Source: a virus
Length of the DNA stretch: 44,894 nucleotides
IMG/VR virus record: IMGVR_UViG_3300049460_000385
Span: 1 to 44,894 of that record
Strand: one strand, 5' to 3'
Shown here: in pieces, positions 1-7,809 of the stretch
How the letters are laid out: every line of letters begins with the position of its first letter
How positions within the stretch are numbered: position 1 is the first letter of the stretch
Notes under the pieces: model-generated
Told to the model about the DNA's origin: nothing
Seen by the model: only the letters and a program-made list of their open reading frames with translations
Databases searched by the model: none
Position numbers and translations under genes: made by a program

Positions 1-300
1 CTAAGGCGTAACGTCCGCGCCACTCGACAAGCCAGCAATCGACGCCTCCACCAAGGCTTTAGCCGCCTCAATCTGATGCACCACCGCCCTGGCCAATGGC
101 CGGAACTCTGCCGAGCTGTTATCAGCGGCTTCATAAGCCGTGGCCGCCGCGCAGGACAGGTATTCGGAAGCGAGCGCGAGCGCATCATCGACCCGGACTT
201 CAGGCTGGACGCGGAAGAGACTGAGATTGCCAAGGTTTACGCTGAAGGGCGTGGCTTTGGTGACGGGGATTTCGGGTGGGTGTGGGGTGGATCTGATCAT
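1..300 (-). CDS. DUF3077/DUF6124-type small protein
   Basis: A 99-aa protein of a family I recognise from Pseudomonas chromosomes (DUF3077-like). It has a Pro-rich N-terminus (MIRSTPHPPEIP) followed by an all-helical Ala-rich domain with the typical stretch around YEAADNSSAEFRPLARAVVHQIEAAKALVEA, paraphrased here as helix, loop and conserved HQIE-AKALVEAS. The stop codon (TAG, reverse complement of cta) is at the very edge of the window, so the gene is just complete. The molecular role of the family is unknown. It belongs to the chromosomal flank, outside the mobile elements. Family assignment is from memory; coding status is fairly sure. Confidence 0.72.
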   Translation of the reverse strand: MIRSTPHPPEIPVTKATPFSVNLGNLSLFRVQPEVRVDDALALASEYLSCAAATAYEAADNSSAEFRPLARAVVHQIEAAKALVEASIAGLSSGADVTP

Positions 301-830
301 CAGGGCTCTCCAAAAACGGTTGAGCCGACGCCCGTTCTGCTGTCAATCAGATTGGGTGGCAGCTGTACGCGGGTTGACAGACCAATGGAGAGCAACTGGC
401 GCACACGAATGTGCCCCGCGAACAGCCGCCATATCAGAGCCAAAAGATCCATGATCGATTGGTCCGGGGCGGGCGTTACGTTCTCTCCATACGGTCTGTC
501 AAAACCGGTCGCCGGTAGCGACGCGGAGGAGGGTATGCCTCGAACCAGAGAGCCGCAACGCGCCGGGGAGGATAGCGATTAAATTCAGAAGCGTCCTACA
601 GGATCTGGTTTGTTTTGTGGGGGAATGTGTCTAGTTGAGGATGTAGGCGGTAAATAAGTGAACAAGGCCCAGCAGGACCAATTGTAAGAAATGAACAGCG
701 AACATTTCGGAATTCCCTTACCCGACCCTCGGAGGTTTCAGGTATTCAGTAACCGGCACACCGTCCAGGCTCTTCCTTTCAGAGGCGCGGGTCTCTAATC
801 AGAAATACGTCGAACCAGACTGGAGACGGA
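301..830. other. Intergenic region without a convincing gene
   Basis: About 530 bp between the DUF3077 gene and the 58-aa peptide. Open frames on the plus strand here extend from the antisense of the DUF3077 gene and have no family-like sequence or good ribosome site. The segment probably carries the divergent promoters of the two flanking genes; I could not fix their boxes. Confidence 0.4.
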
Positions 831-1007
831 ATGAAAAGGTCGCTGCTGTTTCTCCTGACAGCCGGAGTGCTATCGCTAACGGCGTGGTGCTTCTGGCATT
901 TCCTCGGGCGGGCCGCAATGGATGTACTGACGGCCTCCATTATGATGCTGCTTGCTGTGGACAACGACAGACTGCGTCGAGCGGTGGCAGATGCTGCTAA
1001 GGGCTAG
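831..1007 (+). CDS. 58-aa putative membrane peptide
   Basis: Short gene, ATG at 831 to TAG at 1005-1007, preceded by a purine-rich ribosome site (GGAGACGGA) directly upstream. The product starts MKRSLLFLLTAGVLSLTAW and has one long hydrophobic N-terminal segment, then FWHFLGRAAMDVLTASIMMLLAV, a second hydrophobic stretch, and a short charged tail (DNDRLRRAVADAAKG). It looks like a small two-helix inner-membrane protein. I believe similar conserved small proteins occur in pseudomonads, but I cannot name a function. A hairpin with a T-run lies about 110 bp downstream (1116-1172) and could end its transcript. Chromosomal flank. Confidence 0.6.
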   Translation: MKRSLLFLLTAGVLSLTAWCFWHFLGRAAMDVLTASIMMLLAVDNDRLRRAVADAAKG

Positions 1008-1115
1008 CGTGCCCACAGCGTGACCTTGCCTGTTCTTCCATGGTCCAGGAACGGTTCTCCAGCCACCGTGAGTTGTTGATCCCTCTGTCACGATGTTGCT
1101 ACGATTCGCGCCACA

Positions 1116-1172
1116 GTCCAGTACAGCTCGCAGGCAATGTTTAGAACCTGCCGGCGGTCCTGGACTTTTTTT
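1116..1172 (+). terminator. Nested hairpin followed by T7
   Basis: Outer arms GTCCAG (1116-1121) and CTGGAC (1160-1165) enclose inner arms GCAGG (1130-1134) and CCTGC (1147-1151). The outer stem is followed directly by seven T (1166-1172). This fits a rho-independent terminator for the upstream small membrane-peptide gene. The nested structure could also be the 3' end of a small RNA. Confidence 0.5.
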
Positions 1173-1292
1173 GCGTCAAGGAAGTGGAATGAGCTAATAG
1201 GAAAGCGCTAAAAAGTTTTTGCGAAAGGTCCCCCTAGATAAAAGGCCGTTCGGCGAAGACAAGACGCTTGACCACCTAAACGACACGCAAAC

Positions 1293-1323
1293 AAAAAAGG
1301 CCCACCTTTCGGGGAGCCTTTTT
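1293..1323. terminator. Bidirectional terminator beside the tRNA-Thr remnant
   Basis: Arms AAAAAAGGC and GCCTTTTT with a second GG/CC step and a TTTC loop. It sits immediately left of the degenerate tRNA-Thr 3' end, which reads leftward into it. This is the expected place for the native terminator of the tRNA transcript before any element integrated. Confidence 0.65.
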
Positions 1324-1334
1324 CGCTAGATCTA

Positions 1335-1356
1335 TGGTGCGGCACCAGGAGTCGAA
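1335..1356 (-). repeat. Degenerate attachment site, 3' end of tRNA-Thr
   Basis: Twenty-two bases match the end of the tRNA-Thr copy at 11724 (TGGTGC-GGCACCAGGAGTCGAA) with a single-base deletion, then diverge. It probably marks the far (left) end of the genomic island. Imperfect copies of the island integrase arm repeat (CTACCCCTA at 1409-1417, CTATCCT at 1421-1427) follow just inside, as expected for an attachment arm. Confidence 0.6.
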
Positions 1357-1638
1357 AAGTTGTATAACTATATGTGGCGCAATGTTTTTAATTGAATAGT
1401 TTTGAGTTCTACCCCTAAAACTATCCTGGGCGCTTACCGCTCGATTGAAAACTTTTATAGGTTGGTGTGACTGGTAATGATTTTTTCGGTATTCTGTTTG
1501 AGAGTTTGTGAAATTTATTTTTGTATAATCAAATTGTCGAGCGTAACTGGTTAAGTTGGCGATTTTTGTGTGCGTGAGTTGCCTTGTGGTGTCGTTTTAA
1601 GCGGAGTGTGGATCTGAGTCGCGCAAATCTCGTGGTGA

Positions 1639-1675
1639 TTAAGCCGAGCTAAAAGTAGCATCGGCTTAAGTTTTT
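1639..1675 (+). terminator. Hairpin with T5 tail
   Basis: TTAAGCCGA (1639-1647) pairs with TCGGCTTAA (1661-1669), with an additional inner GCT/AGC pairing, and TTTTT at 1671-1675. It lies between the island left end and the end of the leftward cargo operon. In the minus direction the hairpin is not followed by a clean T-run. The 1357-1638 stretch around it is AT-rich and has no gene I can support. Confidence 0.5.
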
Positions 1676-1676
1676 A

Positions 1677-1811
1677 CTAGATCTTTGGCACCCATCCATT
1701 ACGTTCTGCCAGTACTTGCCACTCCGGCTTTCCAGTTAGGATTAAGTCAGAGCAATATTTTACAAGGTCTTGTATCGGGTGTTCTTGTGCATTAATTAGA
1801 TTCCCACCGTT
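1677..1811 (-). pseudogene. C-terminal remnant of an unknown protein
   Basis: Reading the minus strand, an open stretch of about 44 codons ends in TAG at 1677-1679 and is closed upstream by another stop at about 1812. The peptide contains NAQEHPIQDLVKY, then GKPEWQVLAERNGWVPKI at the C-terminus. It has well-ordered amphipathic composition and a Trp-rich tail that reads like a real protein terminus, but there is no start codon. I take it as the tail of a truncated gene. I do not recognise the parent family with certainty. Confidence 0.4.
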
Positions 1812-1853
1812 CTAGATTTCTAATCTCTTGGGTTTTCAGTTTTTATGAGTTTC

Positions 1854-2216
1854 TTAACTATATGATAGATAAATGTTCTCATTGGATTTTAGTTGTTGGT
1901 ATATGGATGTTAATTCTTTGATGTATGAAAAGCTTCCCCTGATTTCTTTCACGGTCGGACTGTTATCCAATTGTTTGAAGATTGAAAGGAGTACCTCTTG
2001 CCGTTCATCTTCAATCATTTCAAGTAGAGATCTGCGGTTTTTGTCAGTGAGCTCTGTGGCGTTAACTTCATGCTTTTCTCCCTCGACAGTTAGGGAAACA
2101 TCTTCGTACTTAACCTTACTTGATAGCCCGATTTTTGCTAGTCGCTCGTAACAAAAATCCGAAACGGAAATTGTTGTCTGTTCATTCTTGGTGTCAAAAA
2201 ATGTAATATCTAACAT
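1854..2216 (-). CDS. 120-aa protein of the AAA cassette, unknown
   Basis: Last gene of the leftward AT-rich cassette. Its ATG (2214-2216) overlaps the stop of the preceding gene as TAATG, a translational-coupling arrangement. The protein starts MLDITFFDTKNEQTTISVSDF. It appears to have a beta-rich first half (KVKYEDVSLTVEGEKHEVNATEL) and a helical second half rich in Glu, Lys and Gln (LLEMIEDERQEVLLSIFKQLDNS). There is no Cys/His cluster, no membrane segment and no recognisable catalytic motif. Coupling to the AAA+ ATPase suggests a partner, substrate or regulator of that ATPase; that is inference. I do not recognise the family. Confidence 0.7.
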   Translation of the reverse strand: MLDITFFDTKNEQTTISVSDFCYERLAKIGLSSKVKYEDVSLTVEGEKHEVNATELTDKNRRSLLEMIEDERQEVLLSIFKQLDNSPTVKEIRGSFSYIKELTSIYQQLKSNENIYLSYS

Positions 2217-2464
2217 TATTCGGTTTCCTTCTTCTCTTTTGTCTCTAGCTCTTTTTTAATGGTTTCCCTTAGCCGGTCTATTTCAGCTGGCTCAACACCC
2301 TCGTATAACGTAACACCTCCCCGATCGAGAATTGCCTTTGTTTTGTCGGAGGCCTTGGCTTGGATTATGAGAATGCCTACCGTCCCTTTATCAACAATAT
2401 CTTGTGCTTGAGATGGGAAAATGTTTTTCTTTGTTTTAACTTCTCCGAAATCGTCGTCACTCAT
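2216..2464 (-). CDS. 82-aa protein of the AAA cassette, unknown
   Basis: ATG at 2462-2464 with a strong ribosome site (AGGAGGAG, 6 bases upstream). It overlaps the end of the 75-aa gene by 8 bp and ends at 2216, where the next ATG begins. The sequence MSDDDFGEVKTKKNIFPSQ leads into a compact hydrophobic strand (GTVGILIIQAKAS), a basic turn, a second strand region (GGVTLYEGVEP), and a highly charged C-terminal helix rich in Lys and Glu. This reads as one small alpha/beta domain plus a coiled tail. No family is recognised. Because it is stoichiometrically coupled to the neighbours, it is likely a component of the same complex. Confidence 0.7.
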   Translation of the reverse strand: MSDDDFGEVKTKKNIFPSQAQDIVDKGTVGILIIQAKASDKTKAILDRGGVTLYEGVEPAEIDRLRETIKKELETKEKKETE

Positions 2465-2684
2465 CTGTTTCTCCTCCTGAGTGCTTGTACTTTCCTAGGT
2501 ATAAATCTAGTGCCGCAATTAATTCAGATTTTTTGTCTGCTGGGTAAATAAAATCCCCCCTAGGATCATTGTTGACGGAAGGAGTGACACTAATCCCATG
2601 AAGTTGGCCTATCTCAACGACAAGCTTGATAGCATCTCTATGTTCTTCAAGTTTTTTTATCATTTTATCTTCGTCAGTAGACAA
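2457..2684 (-). CDS. 75-aa protein of the AAA cassette, unknown
   Basis: TTG start at 2682-2684, chosen because an ideal ribosome site (AAGGAGG) lies 8 bases upstream and overlaps the stop codon of the AAA+ gene. The protein (MSTDEDKMIKKLEEHRDAIK and onward) has an acidic/basic N-terminal helix, a central GISVTPS segment, NDPRGDFIYPADKK, and a helical LIAALDLYLGKYK near the end. It is soluble, with no known motif. Tight packing between the ATPase and the 82-aa gene suggests a dedicated partner. Function unknown. Confidence 0.68.
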   Translation of the reverse strand: MSTDEDKMIKKLEEHRDAIKLVVEIGQLHGISVTPSVNNDPRGDFIYPADKKSELIAALDLYLGKYKHSGGETDE

Positions 2685-2697
2685 CGCGGTTGCCTCC

Positions 2698-3513
2698 TTA
2701 TTTCTGCCTTTGTTTTAGGGTGATTTCATGAAAGGTCTGAGCTTCTTGGAATTCTTTAATGTCTAGATTTCCTTCGGTGCTTGAGGTTATGTTTCGCATG
2801 TAAGCTCTAGAAATAATGGATTTTATTTCTCCAAGAGTATATTTTTTCTCTAGATATGATTTGTATATTTGGTTGGTTGCGGTGTCGTCAATTTTTATGT
2901 CGGCAATTTCGCACATTTGCAGGAAGGCGCGTTTGAATTGCTTGTTGTCTAAAACTATATTGAAGTCTTCTTTGAAGTAAAACCTCCTTAGAATGGACGT
3001 GTCAATGCTTTCTTTAATGTTGGTGGTGGCGAATACGATATATTTATATATGTCTTTGGTTCTTACAAGTTCGTCTATTATTGTATTGAATGTTAGTAAG
3101 ATCCGCTTTATGCTTTCGTTGTCGTTTTGGTGTCGACTAATTGTGAATGAGTCTACTTCATCCATGACTAAAAAGCAGTGAGAATTGTTATCTTCTATTT
3201 CTCTTTGTATGGCGTTGAAATATTCTCTCAAATTGGAGGACGATTCGCCAAAGTTATGTGAAATTAACTCGTCGATGTTTAGTCTTTTTAAATCTATGTT
3301 GTAATCTTTTTTTAATCTTTGATAGATAGCGGTTGCGGCCGAGCTTTTGCCTGTGCCAGGGTATCCGTCCAGTAAGAATGTTGGATATATTGATAGTAGC
3401 GAAAATTTTTCAATTCTATCGTTTTCGATATCCAAAAATGCTTTGCAGTACGTGTAGATTTGGTCTAGTTTTCCTTCCAAGCCATACAGGTTTTCAAATG
3501 GACTTTGATTCAT
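2698..3513 (-). CDS. AAA+ ATPase (single module)
   Basis: A 271-aa classic-clade AAA+ ATPase. Visible motifs: Walker A GYPGTGKS (about 50-57), Walker B FLVMDEVD (114-121), sensor 1 ATTN (162-165) and the arginine-finger region TSILRRF (172-178). A sensor-2-like LGEIKSIISRA follows in the C-terminal helical domain. The start at ATG 3511-3513 is chosen for its ribosome site (GAGAAG) and because the domain begins there; an upstream in-frame start would overlap the helicase gene. There is no N-terminal substrate domain or protease, so it likely remodels a partner, perhaps one of the three tiny proteins encoded directly after it. It is AT-rich, unlike the helicase gene 30 bp upstream, so it was probably acquired separately. 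Its biological role is unknown; phage defence is an inference from context. Confidence 0.85.
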   Translation of the reverse strand: MNQSPFENLYGLEGKLDQIYTYCKAFLDIENDRIEKFSLLSIYPTFLLDGYPGTGKSSAATAIYQRLKKDYNIDLKRLNIDELISHNFGESSSNLREYFNAIQREIEDNNSHCFLVMDEVDSFTISRHQNDNESIKRILLTFNTIIDELVRTKDIYKYIVFATTNIKESIDTSILRRFYFKEDFNIVLDNKQFKRAFLQMCEIADIKIDDTATNQIYKSYLEKKYTLGEIKSIISRAYMRNITSSTEGNLDIKEFQEAQTFHEITLKQRQK

Positions 3514-3542
3514 ATGCTTCTCAATTAAATCCTGGTTTGAAA

Positions 3543-5453
3543 TTACAGTCTCTCGATTTCTTCCGCAGTGAACCACTTGTTACGCAGCGCCGCGGCAATA
3601 AGCGCTTCCGGATCCTTCGTATAAGCCACCAATGCCAAGCTTTTTTCTGCACGAGTACATGTCACATATAGTAAGCGCCGTGTACGAGCGGTAGCATCCT
3701 CGGCCGTCTCTGCAGTAGGTGTACGGCTACCCCCTGTCACTGGAGTCGCTTCGAAGAGTTTGTCGTAAGAAAACAGAAAGCCGCGGGCATCGCTATCGTC
3801 GAGGATCACCAGGACGCGTTCAAATTCGAGCCCTTTCACGCCCTGATGTGTACCCAGGGGACCTTTATCACTTACGTACTCCGCGAACGGGATCGACTGC
3901 CTATACGGTGTCTCCAGGAATGCTCGCCAAGCCTCCAGGCTGGCTGGTGACCTCTCTTCTGGCGCTTGCTCTTCTCCCGGCTCGCTCTCTTCGTCGGCCA
4001 GATCGATGTCGCTCTCTTCAACTCCATCGGCAACAAAGGGGCGTAGAGCATCAGGAATTTCGAATAAACGATGTTTTGCGACGCACTCCAGCACAGCTAG
4101 AAACTTTGTTTCCTGATGGCCCGTATCTAGGGCAATGAGTGCATCTACAGCGTCGCGGATTGGTCGTAGCGGATCATCTGTATGAGCGAGCCGCGCGATA
4201 GCTATGCGCTGAAGAAGGGGCGACGTAGCACGCAAATGCGCCATCACTGCGAAGCCATCCCCCATACGCGCGGCGGCAATAAGCGGGGCGACCCGATCGG
4301 TGAATAATCTGAGCCCGGCTAGGTCTCCAGTGCGCAGTCCTGTCGAAAGGCGTGAGTCTTGGTTGAGCGCTTGAAACATTTCCAGAAAGCCACGTCGTGA
4401 TGCTGCCATGTGATGCTCGAGCGTCAGGGCTTTTACCGCCCCTTCTTCAAGCCACTCGAGGTCGTTGCACAAATCGGCCATTCGGTCACGCACGCGTCGC
4501 TCAAGGGCGGGCTTATCATGAACATCGTTGGGAGATACAAAAAGGCGGACAACACCGATTTCGCTGTCTTCGCGGGCAACCTGGTGTTTGCCATCAACCG
4601 GCTCCCGGAGGACGTTTCCGAGGGCGATCACGCGTTGGGGGGAGCGATGATTAAGGAGCTTAGCCGGACGTGCCCAGTCAGCGGGGACCAAACGTTCAAG
4701 CTCAGGATGACCATCTAGGAAAATGCGTTGCATGGTATCGCCGAATAGGCCGATCGCAAATTTTCCCTTGTGCGCGGAAGCCAGAGCAAAGAAGGCTTCC
4801 ATCAGTCCTTTATTCGTATCCTGGCTCTCGTCTACAAGCAAGAAGGGGTATCTGTTGACCAAGATCGCCTGCATCGATGGCTTGGTTTCGATAAACGCAG
4901 CGGTGATTTTTAGCACCTCAGAGTGAGATAACGAATCCTGCCCGAAGTTGTCACCGTTGGGGCTATAGGTAAACCGCCGAGGGACACTAAGCCATTCAAT
5001 TCGCTTCATCGTGGATGCGATGGCTCTCTCGCGGTCTAACGCGGCCTTTGTGCCAGGACGCCCCTTTGCCTGCTTCTCGTGTAAGTCGGCCAGTTCGGCC
5101 GGAAGTCTGCTAAGAAGCCACGCCTGGATATCACTATGGTAGGACTCAATATGGCGCCAGCAGAAACTATGGATCGTCGATATAGGAAACAGTGGATCCT
5201 CTCCGACGCGTTCGGCGATTTCGTCGGCTGCGACATTCGTATAGGTAATCACTGCGATCTTCTTGCCTGCCCGCCGGAAGGTCGCACCATAATCCTCGCG
5301 GAAGGTGTCGAGCGCCCTTTTCAGAGAGCGCGTCTTACCAGACCCTGCCCCGGCGTAAAGAAAGAAGCTCTGAGGGGCGGCGGGATTCAAGCAAGCCCGG
5401 ATTAGCGCATCAGCGCTCTCATCGAAGTCTGGCGCTACCTTTTCAATTATCAT
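3543..5453 (-). CDS. UvrD/PcrA-like superfamily 1 helicase (Gabija GajB-like)
   Basis: A 636-aa SF1 helicase. Start at ATG 5451-5453 with a GAGG ribosome site; it overlaps the nuclease gene by 11 bp, so the two are translationally coupled. Motifs: Walker A AGAGSGKT (34-41), motif Ia TYTNVAA (about 70-77), STIHSF (92-97), Walker B DESQDT (208-213), GDTMQRIF (238-245), a late GxKGLEFERV-type motif (THQGVKGLEFERVL), and motif VI RRLLYVTCTRAE near the C-terminus. UvrD-like helicases next to OLD nucleases form the two-gene Gabija antiphage system, where the helicase senses or processes DNA ends for the nuclease. Length exceeds typical GajB (about 500 aa), so I call it Gabija-like rather than canonical. 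Confidence 0.88.
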   Translation of the reverse strand: MIIEKVAPDFDESADALIRACLNPAAPQSFFLYAGAGSGKTRSLKRALDTFREDYGATFRRAGKKIAVITYTNVAADEIAERVGEDPLFPISTIHSFCWRHIESYHSDIQAWLLSRLPAELADLHEKQAKGRPGTKAALDRERAIASTMKRIEWLSVPRRFTYSPNGDNFGQDSLSHSEVLKITAAFIETKPSMQAILVNRYPFLLVDESQDTNKGLMEAFFALASAHKGKFAIGLFGDTMQRIFLDGHPELERLVPADWARPAKLLNHRSPQRVIALGNVLREPVDGKHQVAREDSEIGVVRLFVSPNDVHDKPALERRVRDRMADLCNDLEWLEEGAVKALTLEHHMAASRRGFLEMFQALNQDSRLSTGLRTGDLAGLRLFTDRVAPLIAAARMGDGFAVMAHLRATSPLLQRIAIARLAHTDDPLRPIRDAVDALIALDTGHQETKFLAVLECVAKHRLFEIPDALRPFVADGVEESDIDLADEESEPGEEQAPEERSPASLEAWRAFLETPYRQSIPFAEYVSDKGPLGTHQGVKGLEFERVLVILDDSDARGFLFSYDKLFEATPVTGGSRTPTAETAEDATARTRRLLYVTCTRAEKSLALVAYTKDPEALIAAALRNKWFTAEEIERL

Positions 5454-7746
5454 CTCGGTCCTCAGTTCCCTGCATTTCGCTCTGAGCGATGTCCTTACCG
5501 ACTGCCCCTTCAAACCATCTGAGACCGGCCGCGATATAGCTTGGCGGTTTGAGCGCTTTGGGGTCTTCTAGCATGAGGCAGTCAAGCGCGAACGCTGCTT
5601 TCTCGGCCGTTTTCAACAATTCAAAAAGCTCATCCTCAAGGTCATCCCCGGACAGATCCTGAGCGACAATGCCGCGAACCTTAGCCGAAGTGATCGAGCC
5701 TTCGATTTTTCCAGCAACCGCTAGGTTCTCCAAAATCAAGGCGTCTTCAAAGGTCCGCGGAATGATGAGATTGCCGTCTTCAGCAGCCCCCTTTACTTTG
5801 ACTGGCTTTTGATAGGCGACATAAAGCTCATAGTCGCCGCCAGCCTTTGAGATGTGCCCATCGGGCGGTAACGCGACGAGCTCATCAATGAGTTTTTTCC
5901 TAGGGTGCCACTCCTTGAGGACTGAGTTTGCGGTTTGCTGAGCTTTGCCCTGTTCGGGGCGAGACGACTTCCAGCGAGTTGTTTCTCGCTTATTTTTGTC
6001 AACAATCTTTATCGCGGAAGTCGCATCTAAATCGCCAATGATCAGGGTTGCGATACCGAGCGCGTCGACCAGATTGCGGAAGCTGTGCACGTGACTTCCG
6101 CCTAGCTCGAGCAGCGTAACGTAGCGCCGCGAGAGTTCAGGGAAATGATGGCGGATAAAATGAGGCACCAGAATGCGCTCTGCCTGCCCCTCGACGAAGA
6201 TGACACCGTCTGCGAAAAAAAGATCGCAGTGAGTCGCCTTGAGGTAACGTTTTACGAAGCGCTTTGTCTCGTCCCCGTCACCGAATATGTAGGATAGGTT
6301 TGCCACAGTGGTGGTCGGCGTCTCCCCCATACTCGCCGCCGGCCGGCGCCGAAAATAGCGCAAATTTGCGAAGTCCGCTTCGTGCGCGACGTGGCTTGAG
6401 TGCGTACTGACGATCAGTTGAGTGCAATAATTTTCAGCAGTACCGAGATCAGTGTGCTTTCTGAGCAGGTCATAAGCTTTATTAATGAAGACTTGCTGGA
6501 CTTGTGCATGTAGATGGGCTTCGGGTTCCTCTACGAGTACGAGATGCAGTGGCTGTATCTCGTGTGACACGTCGGCGCCCTCGACAATGCCTGCCTTTTC
6601 TACACGCATCCACTCATCGCGGAAGCCCATCAACATGAACACCATGGCGATCAGGTTCTGGTAACCGAGCCCTGAATAGTCCTCGGGTAGTTTGAGAGTG
6701 TTGGTGCCGTCTCCTGAGGGATCCGCAACCTGATACTGCACGGACGATCCGTGCTTGAGCCCATCCGTACCCCTAAGAAGCGTGGATATTTTGAGCTTGG
6801 GGTTACTCATGCCGGGATAACCCAGATCCTCCAGCTCTTGAAAGGCAGAAGAAAAGCCTTCCTCAAGTCGCGCGTCAAAGCTGCGCTCAGCCGCTTGAAT
6901 TGCACCGAGCGCTTCGTAGTCCTTATCCGAAGGTGTCTTCGACGGGTCGAGATGGCGATCGTAATAGGAGCGTAACTGGTCCGAGAGGCGACGTTTGAAC
7001 CGACGATTGTTCGCCTCCCCTTTGTCGTCACTCCCGTCGTTGCTGGTAGCGTCGGCAAAGTCGCGCTGCGCGGCGATTTCATCAATCTTGATGAGTTTTT
7101 TGAAAGGCGGATGCTCGAAAGCAAGTGCGCTGGCGGGGAGCGTTTGTGGCGTCGCTAGACCGCTTCTTCCAGGCGGAGCAACAGCCGCAGGATCAAGAGG
7201 GTAGGCTAAGAGCTCAAGGTGTGCCTGTAGCCGGCGCTCAAGGAAGTCAGTGAGATTGCGGGGCCAGACCGCAATTTTGATCGACTCACCGCTCGGCCCA
7301 ACGATAGCGGCGTCCCGCGCCGCACCACGTTGCGCAATATACTCGCTCCTTAGGTTTTCAAGATTTTTTATTCGAAACGCAAGTCGAACCCCCAGCAGCC
7401 CGCCGGACCAATCTAACGTTGGTAGGATATCGACGACATACTGGATCTCGCGAAGCGGAACATCAAGCCAGACATCCAACGAAGGAAGGAGCGAATCCAG
7501 GTCTACGGTGGGCGCCGTACCGACCTCCCACTCGCTGCCCAGTAGATCGATCTTGGTCCAGTTGGCAATCGTAACGTCGCGAAGCACCAAGCGCTTTGGC
7601 GATAGTAGGAAGATGCGCAGCGCCAACATCGCAGAGGTCTTTCCGCTGTTGTTGGCACCGACCAAAATCGTCGTATTTTTATCAAAATCGAGATGGGTAG
7701 ACTTCAGCTTTCGAAAATTAGACAGCTCCACGAACTTGATTCGCAT
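5443..7746 (-). CDS. OLD-family ATP-dependent nuclease (Gabija GajA-like)
   Basis: A 767-aa protein with the OLD architecture: an SMC/RecF-like ABC ATPase followed by a TOPRIM nuclease. The start is ATG at 7746 (ribosome site GGGAGG, five bases upstream); an upstream in-frame start at 7809 lacks that support. Visible: MRIKFVELSNFRKL, Walker A GANNSGKT (30-37), Walker B/D-loop VLVEEPEAHLH (about 400-412), an H-loop STHSSHVAHE, then TOPRIM signatures FVEGQAE (about 515) and GDLDAT (about 570). Class 2 OLD proteins are encoded beside a UvrD-like helicase, as here. The neighbourhood implies a Gabija-type role in which the nuclease cleaves invading DNA. It is longer than usual GajA, with a long insertion between the ATPase halves and a roughly 200-aa C-terminal extension. 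Confidence 0.88.
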   Translation of the reverse strand: MRIKFVELSNFRKLKSTHLDFDKNTTILVGANNSGKTSAMLALRIFLLSPKRLVLRDVTIANWTKIDLLGSEWEVGTAPTVDLDSLLPSLDVWLDVPLREIQYVVDILPTLDWSGGLLGVRLAFRIKNLENLRSEYIAQRGAARDAAIVGPSGESIKIAVWPRNLTDFLERRLQAHLELLAYPLDPAAVAPPGRSGLATPQTLPASALAFEHPPFKKLIKIDEIAAQRDFADATSNDGSDDKGEANNRRFKRRLSDQLRSYYDRHLDPSKTPSDKDYEALGAIQAAERSFDARLEEGFSSAFQELEDLGYPGMSNPKLKISTLLRGTDGLKHGSSVQYQVADPSGDGTNTLKLPEDYSGLGYQNLIAMVFMLMGFRDEWMRVEKAGIVEGADVSHEIQPLHLVLVEEPEAHLHAQVQQVFINKAYDLLRKHTDLGTAENYCTQLIVSTHSSHVAHEADFANLRYFRRRPAASMGETPTTTVANLSYIFGDGDETKRFVKRYLKATHCDLFFADGVIFVEGQAERILVPHFIRHHFPELSRRYVTLLELGGSHVHSFRNLVDALGIATLIIGDLDATSAIKIVDKNKRETTRWKSSRPEQGKAQQTANSVLKEWHPRKKLIDELVALPPDGHISKAGGDYELYVAYQKPVKVKGAAEDGNLIIPRTFEDALILENLAVAGKIEGSITSAKVRGIVAQDLSGDDLEDELFELLKTAEKAAFALDCLMLEDPKALKPPSYIAAGLRWFEGAVGKDIAQSEMQGTEDRDDN

Positions 7747-7809
7747 AGCACCTCCCGTGTGCCTTGGCTCTATCGAAGACGAGCGTAGTATGTATCTGGT
7801 GCGTCCCAT

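Noticed and set aside
76-582. Plus-strand 168-codon frame at the left edge
   Set aside because: Largely antisense to the DUF3077-like gene, no ribosome site and no protein-like pattern.
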